From JAYVIQ01 sp043770215 (GTDB lineage Bacteria > Bacteroidota > Bacteroidia > Cytophagales > JAAEPT01), in assembly GCA_043770215.1 (NCBI GenBank), contig JAYVIQ010000007.1, positions 1 to 21,494 on the forward strand: a DNA stretch of 21,494 nucleotides, read 5' to 3'. Shown here one piece after another: positions 14,826 to 21,456 of the stretch. Both the position numbers and the translations under genes were made by a program. Below the pieces are notes generated by a model that was not told the DNA's origin, searched no databases, and was given only the letters and a program-made list of their open reading frames with translations. Within the stretch, counting starts at the first letter, position 1; the number at the start of each line of letters is the position of its first letter.

Positions 14826-16217
14826 TCAAATTACAGATCGGATAAAATAACCTCTTTCTTTTAATGCATTTTTTGGTTTTAGATAAGTCTTATTTATTTT
14901 TAAATTACTCGCCAACTTACCAAACATACTTTTTTTTAGGTCTTCTAATATATACCCTTCATTTACCTCATAAACACTAGTTTTTAAGCTATCTTCTATT
15001 GGGTCAGAAATAAAAACGGTGAATTCAAAAACTACATTTGGATTTTCTATGGCCGTTTGGTTTAAAAGCTCTAGGTATTTTTTTAAATAAAGAATATCAT
15101 TTTGAGGTAAGTACCCTTTATCATACTCTTTTATGATATATGTTTCATTACCGCCTATTTTCACTTGTTTTGGAACAAGTGATTTTTTGGAACTAGGACT
15201 ATTGAGTAAATTAACATCCATAATATGCGGCAGAAAATCTTTGAAAGTAAACAAGAGCAAATATTCTTTGTCATTTTTTAAATAAAATTCTTTCAATTCT
15301 CTGCCTTTGTATACTTCTAAGCCAGATAATTTCTCACAAATAGTCACTTTTGAATCTACAGTGTTAGAATAATTTAAGACACTCACTGTTTTAGCACTAA
15401 AAGGAACAGGCAATTTAATAGTATATAAATCTGTACTCGTTTCTTTTTTTAAAGATACCGTGAGTTGATTACTCTGAGCGTCTAAAGCGAAAAACTTACC
15501 ACAATTTGCATCAAAGTCCTTAATTTCTTGTGGAGTAGACCATGTTTCATTTTTCTTTTTGGAAAAAAACAAATGCGTTTTTCCGGCAATAATTTTAGTT
15601 AAATACATAGTTTCATTATCAGCAGCTATTCTAAGAGAAACAAATGTATTGTGCAAAACAACTTCTGTAGGTGTTGCCCAAAGATCTCCTTTTTTAAATG
15701 AGGTGTATACTTTGCCATTCTCTTCTGCATGACCTTTTCTTATAAAATATACCATTTTGTTGTCTAAAGAAAAACAAGGACTTAGTTCATCTAATTTAGA
15801 ATTTAATGGATTGCCAAGGTTTTCTGGTTCAGTCCAATTTGTACCATTCAGTTTGGTAAGCCATATATCATAACTACCCAGACCCCCACTTTTTTTACTT
15901 ACAAATAATATAGCGCTACCATTTGTATTTAAGCTATAAGAACCCAATAGTCTTAGCTTTGGCAATTTGTTTAAAACAGAAAGATCGCTTGGTCGTTGCC
16001 ATTGACCACCATTTTTTTTGGATATTTGAACCATCCAATCCTCTTCCATAACTCTTTTCCTTGCAAATAACAGGGTATTACCGTCCATAGACAAACATGG
16101 CGAAACCTCATTTTCAGAATTATTTACAACAATCATAGGATATTTTTTATACTCTATTTGAGCCTGAAGCTCACAAAGGGCTAAAAAAAAGACGAAAAAT
16201 AAAATTATTTTTTTCAT
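14826..16217 (-). CDS. Secreted PD40 beta-propeller protein with degenerate OmpA-like C-terminus
   Basis: A 463-residue exported protein. Seen: a signal peptide of about 19 residues ending LCELQAQ; then a WD40-like (PD40) beta-propeller of about five blades (residues ~30-270) with repeated 'SPCLSMDGNTLLFARK', 'GSYDIWLTKLNGTNWTEPEN', 'LDELSPCFSLDNKMVYF' signatures; then a small region (about 305-365, GLEVYKGRELKEFYLKND...) resembling a carboxypeptidase-regulatory-like domain; then a C-terminal ~100 residues whose 'LKKYLELLNQTAIENPNVVFEF' looks like the first helix and strand of an OmpA-like peptidoglycan-binding domain, but without the usual GHTD...N/R residues. Bacteroidota proteins with PD40, regulatory-like and OmpA domains, such as the type 9 secretion factor PorE, sit at the outer membrane. 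Here peptidoglycan binding is doubtful. It stands alone, convergent with the capsule locus. The function is not known. Confidence 0.75.
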   Translation of the reverse strand: MKKIILFFVFFLALCELQAQIEYKKYPMIVVNNSENEVSPCLSMDGNTLLFARKRVMEEDWMVQISKKNGGQWQRPSDLSVLNKLPKLRLLGSYSLNTNGSAILFVSKKSGGLGSYDIWLTKLNGTNWTEPENLGNPLNSKLDELSPCFSLDNKMVYFIRKGHAEENGKVYTSFKKGDLWATPTEVVLHNTFVSLRIAADNETMYLTKIIAGKTHLFFSKKKNETWSTPQEIKDFDANCGKFFALDAQSNQLTVSLKKETSTDLYTIKLPVPFSAKTVSVLNYSNTVDSKVTICEKLSGLEVYKGRELKEFYLKNDKEYLLLFTFKDFLPHIMDVNLLNSPSSKKSLVPKQVKIGGNETYIIKEYDKGYLPQNDILYLKKYLELLNQTAIENPNVVFEFTVFISDPIEDSLKTSVYEVNEGYILEDLKKSMFGKLASNLKINKTYLKPKNALKERGYFIRSVI

Positions 16218-16694
16218 TTCTGCTTAAAATTATTTGAGAATCAATCTACATTTTTTTCTAGTTAAATAAAGCATTGGTTGGGAAAATATGTGAGGGAATA
16301 AATTAAAAATGAAATACAAAAATGGTTTATAGACTAAATTACCTTTTGTAATTATCCTGAATGATCCCTTTTCCAAGTATTTTTTTAATGAAAAAGATAG
16401 AATCGGAGCTCTTTTTTACTTTATCAGCAAAAAAAGAAAGAGCACAGAGCCTGACCCCAATAGAATTTCGCCTAAAATTACTAACAAATTCCACTACGGG
16501 TAAAATTTCGGATACACACATTGTTTTTTTCCGTCCTAAAATAAAAACTGCGGAGCTTTTATTATTCCATAAAAACAAATAAAACTACATTTACACCAAT
16601 AAAACTAACCATTTTTTTTATCTTGATATAAGAATTCATTTTATCCTTAGTTTTTTTTGTTGTAAATTTATAATCTTATTTTCATAGCAAAAGT
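16218..16694. other. 477-base divergent intergenic region
   Basis: This lies between the minus-strand PD40 gene and ilvE and should hold promoters for both. I find no exact TAnnTTTG with a TTG partner on either strand; near matches are TAAATTTA at 16663-16670 (for ilvE) and TACCTTTT at 16340. The middle (about 16380-16580) is less AT-rich than the flanks and contains the doubtful short ORF listed separately. CGGAGCT occurs twice as a direct repeat (near 16406 and 16551). I recognise no tRNA, rRNA or known ncRNA. Confidence 0.5.
16388..16582 (+). CDS. Doubtful small ORF, 64 residues
   Basis: Reads MKKIESELFFTLSAKKERAQ and continues to a Lys/Asn-rich end; an in-frame ATG nine codons upstream (16361) is also possible. 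The codons TCG, CTC and GAG that it uses are uncommon in neighbouring genes. It has no signal peptide, no motif I know and no promoter match close upstream, and an antisense frame of 79 codons is open over the same bases. Base composition differs from the surrounding intergenic DNA, which is the only reason to list it. It may be a small protein, a gene remnant, or simply open by chance. Confidence 0.22.
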   Translation: MKKIESELFFTLSAKKERAQSLTPIEFRLKLLTNSTTGKISDTHIVFFRPKIKTAELLLFHKNK

Positions 16695-17759
16695 ATGACA
16701 ACGAATTTAAACATTAGTGTAGAGAAAGTAGCAAAATCAAGATTAGAGGAAACTGATTTTGACAGCCTCAAGTTTGGAAAATCTTTTTCAGACCACATGT
16801 TTGTTGTGGATTATGCTGAAGGTGAGTGGAAAGATGCAAGAATAGTACCCTTTCAAAAATTATCTTTTAACCCTTCCATGGCAGCACTGCATTATGGTCA
16901 GACCATTTTTGAGGGATTAAAAGCATTTAAAAGTAAAGAAGGAGACACTCTTGTATTTAGACCAGAGGAGCACGCTAGACGTTTAAATATAAGTGCAGAT
17001 AGGCTTTGCATGCCAGAATTGCCAGAAGAACTTTTTTTACAAGGTTTATATACATTGTTAGAAATAGATAAAGACTGGATTCCAAAAAAAGAAAACAGTA
17101 GCTTGTACATTAGACCATTGATGTTTGCAACTGATGAAGCTTTGGGTGTAGCTGCGTGTAAAAATTATACTTTTATAATCATGACTTGCCCTGTAAGTGC
17201 ATATTACGAAGGCGCTGTAAAAGTAGTCATAGAAAAAGAATATGTACGTGCGGCAGAGGGTGGTATAGGATTTACCAAAACAGCTGGCAATTATGCAGCT
17301 TCTTTATACCCTGCATTAAAAGCACAGAAAAAAGGGTATGACCAACTTTTATGGACGGATGCCAAAGAGCATAAATACATAGAGGAGGCAGGGACTATGA
17401 ACGTAATGTTTGAAATAAACGGAAAAATAATTACTCCAAAAACTACAAGCTCTATACTTTCAGGCATAACTAGAAAAAGCATCATAGATTTAGCCAAGAA
17501 ATGGGGAATAAGCATTGAAGAAAGAAGGGTTTCTATTGAAGAATTGCAAGAAGCTTACAAAAAAGGCACTTTAAATGATGCTTTTGGAACAGGAACAGCA
17601 GCTACTATTTCTCATATTTCTTTGATTGGTATAGACGGTATAGACATGATATTGCCTCCTGTAGAAGAAAGAGGATTTTCTAACAAAGCAAAAGATTACC
17701 TTTCTAAACTAAAAATAGGTGAAGCACAGGATTATATGAATTGGATGAAAAAAATCTAA
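16695..17759 (+). CDS. ilvE: Branched-chain amino acid aminotransferase
   Basis: A 354-residue fold-type IV PLP enzyme, of the longer BCAT form shared with eukaryotes (about 350 residues; E. coli IlvE is about 310). It catalyses the last step of leucine, isoleucine and valine synthesis, with glutamate as amino donor, and the reverse reaction. Seen: FSDHMFVVDYAEGEWKDARI, LHYGQTIFEGLKAF, FRPEEHARRLNISADRLCMP, SSLYIRPLMFATDEALGV, the PLP lysine K195 in GFTKTAGNYAASL, YIEEAGTMNVMF, and FGTGTAATISHI for the phosphate group. All are family hallmarks. It stands as a single housekeeping gene after a long gap and before the envelope genes that follow; no other ilv/leu genes are near. Confidence 0.96.
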   Translation: MTTNLNISVEKVAKSRLEETDFDSLKFGKSFSDHMFVVDYAEGEWKDARIVPFQKLSFNPSMAALHYGQTIFEGLKAFKSKEGDTLVFRPEEHARRLNISADRLCMPELPEELFLQGLYTLLEIDKDWIPKKENSSLYIRPLMFATDEALGVAACKNYTFIIMTCPVSAYYEGAVKVVIEKEYVRAAEGGIGFTKTAGNYAASLYPALKAQKKGYDQLLWTDAKEHKYIEEAGTMNVMFEINGKIITPKTTSSILSGITRKSIIDLAKKWGISIEERRVSIEELQEAYKKGTLNDAFGTGTAATISHISLIGIDGIDMILPPVEERGFSNKAKDYLSKLKIGEAQDYMNWMKKI

Positions 17760-17773
17760 TATTTAGTAAAGAG

Positions 17774-17807
17774 TTGGCATTTACCCTGCTCTTTTTTTTT
17801 ATATTTA
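17774..17807 (+). promoter_or_regulatory. Possible promoter for the downstream envelope genes
   Basis: TTG at 17774-17776, 23 bases, then TATATTTA at 17800-17807 (seven of eight positions of TAnnTTTG, last base A instead of G). It lies 20 bases before the chosen ATG at 17828 and after the ilvE stop. The spacer is at the long limit, so support is weak; the genes from 17828 on could instead be read through from ilvE. Confidence 0.25.
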
Positions 17808-17827
17808 ACCTTTTAATGTTTAAACTT

Positions 17828-18253
17828 ATGAAAAAATACATATATCTTTTTTTAGTTCTAGTTTGCACAAGCACTTACGCTTCAAATTATACTTTAGATG
17901 AAGTAGCTTTAGACAAAGACTTTTCTGATCTAAACAAAATAGAAGAGAAAGTATTAAGTTCTAATTTTGACCCTAAAGTAATAAATGAAATTACGGCAAC
18001 TTCTACTATAAACCTTATTACCTCTGAACCATTTTCTGGCTCCTCAGCAAATGAGTTTTATGTAGATTGGAAATCCTTTGCATGGGGATTTTGTTGTTGC
18101 CCAGTAGGTTTTTTCACTGTTGCGGTGAGCAATAATGCAGACTATGACATGAAAACTTCTTACTGGATAGGTGTAGCAGCAAATGTTTGCCTAAATGGAA
18201 TAAGCGCAATTTTTATTATCCTAGCTAATGGTACTTCAGGTTGCTACTACTAA
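17828..18253 (+). CDS. Small secreted/membrane protein with a Cys-Cys-Cys motif
   Basis: A 141-residue protein I cannot assign to a named family. I choose the ATG at 17828, because it gives a clear signal peptide (MKKYIYLFLVLVCTSTYAS); the longer frame from 17741 overlaps ilvE and adds a second hydrophobic stretch ahead of it. After the signal peptide comes an acidic helical region (residues ~20-55), then FYVDWKSFAWGFCCCPVGFF with three adjacent Cys, a polar SNNADYDMKTSYW, and a second hydrophobic segment (GVAANVCLNGISAIFIILAN) ending in GCYY. It thus looks like a two-helix membrane hairpin hung from an exported N-terminus, with five Cys in the C-terminal half. It precedes the LolA-like/YidD-like operon by 12 bases on the same strand, so shared transcription is likely. 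The function is unknown. Confidence 0.65.
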   Translation: MKKYIYLFLVLVCTSTYASNYTLDEVALDKDFSDLNKIEEKVLSSNFDPKVINEITATSTINLITSEPFSGSSANEFYVDWKSFAWGFCCCPVGFFTVAVSNNADYDMKTSYWIGVAANVCLNGISAIFIILANGTSGCYY

Positions 18254-18265
18254 GTTCAAATTTTT

Positions 18266-18931
18266 GTGCTAAAGTCTTTTTGTTTTATCCTTTCTTTTTT
18301 ATCTTTTTGTTTACTGTATGCACAAAACCATACTAGATTTACTGCTACATATAGTACAAAAGAAATAGATACCTCAAACATACAGAAAATATCTATTGGC
18401 AATTTATATTTAGACAACACAAGCAAAACACTAAGATTTAACCAAAAATTTCCAGACACTAGATCGTATACGCTAAGAGATTCAATACTGATTGTTCAAA
18501 AAAAAGATACTAGCTTTAAAGTCCCTTCGCCCAGAGGCCTGCTTGAATACAATATATATAACATTATTTTATCGGGGAATTTACATGATTTTGGTATAAC
18601 TAAATATGGCTATAAACTAAAGTCTTTGGAAGAACAAGAAGGTCTAGTAATCATGCATTATGAAACTCCTATTTCAGTAAAAGGAAGGCAAAAACACACC
18701 GTAGATTTAGTAAAAAAAGCAGGGAAATTAGATGCTTTCTTGGTTTATGACGCAAAGAAAATATTGGTTTCACAAACTTTTTTTAAAGAGTATATTGTAC
18801 AATCTGGTTTACAAATACCACAAAAAATAGTGCAGATTGCTCATTTTGGAAAAAAACAAAACAAGAAAATAACTTCATTGAGTAAAATTCTTATAGATGA
18901 AAAAACAAATAGCAATTTATATAACCCTTAG
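18266..18931 (+). CDS. Exported protein resembling the LolA/LppX fold
   Basis: A 221-residue protein. The start is a GTG at 18266, the only one that keeps the signal peptide (LKSFCFILSFLSFCLLYAQ); it lies 12 bases after the previous stop. The mature part is almost all short beta strands ('FTATYSTKEIDTSNIQKISIGNLYLDNTSKTLRFNQKFP', then 'YTLRDSILIVQKKDTSF', 'VDLVKKAGKLDAFLVYDAKKILVSQTFFKEY'), the layout of the open beta barrel of outer membrane lipoprotein carrier proteins (LolA, LppX, RseB type), where each strand pair passes 'd.i.v...' to 'g.p.k......'. That would make it a periplasmic lipid or lipoprotein binder, but no diagnostic residue can be pointed out, so this is fold-level inference. 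It overlaps the next gene by 35 bases in another frame, so the two are surely one transcript. Confidence 0.6.
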   Translation: MLKSFCFILSFLSFCLLYAQNHTRFTATYSTKEIDTSNIQKISIGNLYLDNTSKTLRFNQKFPDTRSYTLRDSILIVQKKDTSFKVPSPRGLLEYNIYNIILSGNLHDFGITKYGYKLKSLEEQEGLVIMHYETPISVKGRQKHTVDLVKKAGKLDAFLVYDAKKILVSQTFFKEYIVQSGLQIPQKIVQIAHFGKKQNKKITSLSKILIDEKTNSNLYNP

Positions 18932-19292
18932 CTTAGGTGTGTTTTTTGCCAAAGCTCAAGATTTAAGCAAAGAGATGACTTTTTTTTCTAGTTTAAACCA
19001 GCAGGATACCTCTAAAGTAAGCTATTCTATGGCAAAAAACAATACAAATGAATTGCAATTGGTATTAAGCGGAGCCTTTTTACTTTACAAACACACAATA
19101 TCTTCGCAAGACGCTTCTAAATGCAATTTTCACGTAAGTTGCTCAGAGTATGCAATGTCAGCTGTAAAAAAGCAAGGCGCTGTTTTGGGTGGAGTTAATT
19201 TTTTTGATCGATTTGCCCGTTGCAATTCATGCAGTCCATATCAGTACACCATACACCCAATTACAAAAAGATTTGAAGATGCTCTTGAATAA
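18897..19292 (+). CDS. Exported YidD-domain protein
   Basis: A 131-residue protein with a signal peptide (MKKQIAIYITLSLGVFFAKA, cleavage before QD) and then a YidD domain in about residues 60-110: SGAFLLYKHTISSQDASKCNFHVSCSEYAMSAVKKQGAV, followed by 'FDRFARCNSC'. The CxFxxSCSxY core is the YidD signature; Val stands where most members have Pro. Canonical YidD is a cytoplasmic, membrane-attached, ~75-residue helper of YidC in membrane protein insertion. This one is nearly twice as long and is predicted to be exported, with ~40 mature residues before the domain and extra Cys (CNSC) after it, so the same role cannot be assumed. It starts inside the previous gene (35-base overlap) and its end overlaps the next gene by 14 bases. 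No yidC is nearby. Confidence 0.75.
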   Translation: MKKQIAIYITLSLGVFFAKAQDLSKEMTFFSSLNQQDTSKVSYSMAKNNTNELQLVLSGAFLLYKHTISSQDASKCNFHVSCSEYAMSAVKKQGAVLGGVNFFDRFARCNSCSPYQYTIHPITKRFEDALE

Positions 19293-20118
19293 AAGTATTT
19301 TAATCGTTTTATTGGTATTTACATTAAATGGTTCTTTTGGGCAAAGTAATCTCTTTAACCATGAAAATACCTTAGCTTATGCAAACCACTTGTTTGATAC
19401 TAAAAAATATCTTTTGGCAAAAGATGAGTATAGTAGACTTCACTTTTTAGAACCTAAAAATGAATATTACCAAAGCAGATTGCTTAATTCTTTTTTATTC
19501 TCAAAAAATGTAAATGACGGTCTTGCAGTAGGCAAAACATTTTATGAAAATGACAGCTTATTCCCAAAACTAGTGGCAAAAGATTTTCTACACCTTTTGT
19601 TTCATTCAGAGTATAGATACAGGACTCAAGTATTTTTAAATTCTAATACTACATTTGACCCTTCGGATCTTTGGTTTTACAAGGCCTCTAATTTTGTTTT
19701 AGAGTATAAAATTGATTCCGCACAAAATATTTTAATTCAGCAAAAAGAAGATGAATCACAAAATATGATAAATCTAAGAACTATTGTAGCGCAAGATTAT
19801 GCCTTTAATCCAAAAAGCAAAGGCTTAGCCATAGCCATGTCTACTTTGGTGCCTGGCTTAGGCAAAGTGTATGCTAATTCATGGAAAGATGGCTTAGCCG
19901 TTTTTGTGTATACATCTTTGAGCGCTTGGCAATCTTATAGAGGCTTTAATAAAAAAGGAGTAAAAAGCTTTTATGGCTGGATGTTTGCCAGTGTTGGCAC
20001 AGGATTTTATTTGGGCAATATTTATGGTACAATTAAGTCAATTAGACTAAGAAGAGAAAAACATGAGTCAATCATAAAACAACAAGTGAAAAATGTGGTG
20101 GAAGCTAGTTTTAATTAA
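19279..20118 (+). CDS. Exported TPR protein with C-terminal PGxGxxYA membrane module (paralog 1)
   Basis: A 279-residue protein of unknown function. The start at 19279 gives a signal peptide (LLNKSILIVLLVFTLNGSFG, then Q); the longer open frame from 19189 only adds out-of-place residues inside the YidD-like gene. Residues ~25-170 are helical, TPR-like ('ANHLFDTKKYLLAKDEYSRLHFLEP', 'YYQSRLLNSFLF'). Then a membrane module: VPGLGKVYANSWKDGLAVF around residues 191-210, a hydrophobic hairpin, 'GFYLGNIYGTIKSIRLRREK' and a basic tail. The motif 'PGLGxxYA...KDG' is the small hairpin seen in DUF5683/TM2-like Bacteroidota proteins. It overlaps the YidD-like gene by 14 bases and the next gene by 26. The neighbouring gene encodes a protein of the same length and layout. 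Confidence 0.7.
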   Translation: MLLNKSILIVLLVFTLNGSFGQSNLFNHENTLAYANHLFDTKKYLLAKDEYSRLHFLEPKNEYYQSRLLNSFLFSKNVNDGLAVGKTFYENDSLFPKLVAKDFLHLLFHSEYRYRTQVFLNSNTTFDPSDLWFYKASNFVLEYKIDSAQNILIQQKEDESQNMINLRTIVAQDYAFNPKSKGLAIAMSTLVPGLGKVYANSWKDGLAVFVYTSLSAWQSYRGFNKKGVKSFYGWMFASVGTGFYLGNIYGTIKSIRLRREKHESIIKQQVKNVVEASFN

Positions 20119-20929
20119 TTTTATTTGTTTTCTAGGGACAATTTGTTCCGGTCAGGACCTAAAACAAACCTTTGATTTAGCAGAAATTCAGTACAGAAAT
20201 AATGATTTAGAACACTCTAAACTTTTGTTTCAAAGAGTAGTTTATTTTGATTCCCTGCATCTGTACAAAGAAAGTTTTGAGAGATTGGCACAAATTTATT
20301 TTGCTCAAAAAGAAATAAACACATCCTTAGCTTTTATGTTTCAGTACAGAAATTTTTACCCATCAGAATCTGAAAAATGGGTAGATGTAAGCTTTGAAAT
20401 TATTAATTTACAGCTAGCTGCCGGGCTAGATGGTGAGGCATTGGCAGAATTAATGCAGCTAAAAAATATTTTTATATCGGCAGAAGTAATAAAAAAACTA
20501 AATACCTACTTAGCCGTAGCCTATTTTCAAAATAAAGATTTTAAAAATAGCGAACTGTATTTCAAGAAAATCATCACAGAAGATAAACAAGTACAGCTCT
20601 CAAAAATTTTCAAAAAAGCAACACATCTTGACCAAAAATTCAATCCAAGTAAACTACAAATATTTAGTTTACTTCTTCCTGGTAGCGGACAAGCTTATGC
20701 CTCTTATCTAAAAGAAGGGGCAAATTCAGTAATTTTAGTTGGTGCTTTTTTGGTGCTATTTGTACACACTAGCCGAGTTTATGGATTATTAGATGCTTTT
20801 TTGAGTGTTTACCCGTGGGTTTCTAGGTATTACATGGGTGGTTTAAAAAAGGTAGTTGTATTAGCAAATAAAAGAAAGGAGTTTAAAAGAAATGAATACT
20901 ACCATAGCATTCTAGAATTACTAAAATAA
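20093..20929 (+). CDS. Exported TPR protein with C-terminal PGxGxxYA membrane module (paralog 2)
   Basis: A 278-residue protein, same layout as the gene before it. Seen: signal peptide (WWKLVLINFICFLGTICSG, then QD), TPR-like helices in about residues 24-165 ('AEIQYRNNDLEHSKLLFQRVVYFDSLHLYKESFERLAQIYFAQKE', 'YLAVAYFQNKDFKNSELYFKKII'), then LPGSGQAYASYLKEGANSV from residue 195, two hydrophobic segments, 'RYYMGGLKKVVVLANKRKEF' and a basic end. Position by position it follows the 'PGLGKVYANSWKDG...LGNIYGTIKSIRLRREK' module of the upstream paralog, but few residues are identical, so the duplication is old. The ATG lies in the last codons of the upstream gene (26-base overlap). No terminator is clear after it. 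The function is unknown; an envelope scaffold role is a guess. Confidence 0.7.
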   Translation: MWWKLVLINFICFLGTICSGQDLKQTFDLAEIQYRNNDLEHSKLLFQRVVYFDSLHLYKESFERLAQIYFAQKEINTSLAFMFQYRNFYPSESEKWVDVSFEIINLQLAAGLDGEALAELMQLKNIFISAEVIKKLNTYLAVAYFQNKDFKNSELYFKKIITEDKQVQLSKIFKKATHLDQKFNPSKLQIFSLLLPGSGQAYASYLKEGANSVILVGAFLVLFVHTSRVYGLLDAFLSVYPWVSRYYMGGLKKVVVLANKRKEFKRNEYYHSILELLK

Positions 20930-21092
20930 ACTTACGCCTAACATTTTCTATACAAAAATCAATTTTTATTTTTTAAATTTTAAAGATGAATTAAAAAAAA
21001 CTTCATAGAAAAAAACATTTCCCTTCCTATAAATACTTGGAGTGTATTGATATATACTAAATTCAATCCATGATTTTATGTAACTAAAACAC

Positions 21093-21100
21093 TAAATTTG
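21093..21100 (+). promoter_or_regulatory. Bacteroidota -7 element before the 92-residue gene
   Basis: TAAATTTG is an exact TAnnTTTG match, 20 bases upstream of the ATG at 21120. No TTG sits 17-23 bases upstream (the region reads ATTTTATG), so the -33 half is missing or degenerate. It suggests a separate transcript for the small gene after the 190-base gap. Confidence 0.5.
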
Positions 21101-21119
21101 CATTTATAAATAAAGACGC

Positions 21120-21398
21120 ATGAGATACATAATAAACGTAAGTTTTATTTTTTCAGAAAGACTAGAGAAGAACTTTATGCTTTGGTCACAAAACAATCCT
21201 CTTTTGTATAATTTCAATTGGCTAAGACTTATAGGTCAGAAAGATGGGACAATGACAATTTGCGCACAAATTGAAATAAAAAACATGCAAGAGTTACAAA
21301 AAATAAGCGGATTAGTTGAAAGTAGGCTACATATAGAATTAAAAAAAGATTTTAATGAAGATGTAATTTTTTACATGAGTGCGCTAGAAAAACTGTAA
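21120..21398 (+). CDS. Small conserved-looking protein of unknown function
   Basis: A 92-residue protein without signal peptide or membrane segment. It begins MRYIINVSFIFSERLEKNFMLW and has strand-helix-strand periodicity (strand 3-10, helix 12-25, strands around TMTICAQIEI, helix MQELQKISGLVES, strand EDVIFYMSALEKL), which would suit a ferredoxin-like fold. This and the length recall the DUF4286 family common in Flavobacteriia, but the typical 'W...EHIP.V..TG' signature is not present, so I do not assign it. An exact TAnnTTTG element lies just before it and a small hairpin with a T-run after it, so it looks monocistronic. Confidence 0.65.
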   Translation: MRYIINVSFIFSERLEKNFMLWSQNNPLLYNFNWLRLIGQKDGTMTICAQIEIKNMQELQKISGLVESRLHIELKKDFNEDVIFYMSALEKL

Positions 21399-21434
21399 AT
21401 AGAGCCTACTGAAAAACCCATAACTTGTTTTATA

Positions 21435-21456
21435 TTAGATAAATATCTAACTTTTT
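21435..21456 (+). terminator. Hairpin plus T-run after the last gene
   Basis: TTAGATAAATATCTAA (stem TTAGAT/ATCTAA, loop AAAT) followed by CTTTTTATT, 36 bases after the stop of the 92-residue gene. The stem is short and AT-rich with a single G-C pair, but its position and the T-run fit a factor-independent terminator. Confidence 0.35.

Noticed and set aside
16340..16348. TACCTTTTG as a promoter -7 element
   Set aside because: One base too long for TAnnTTTG and no TTG at the correct distance.
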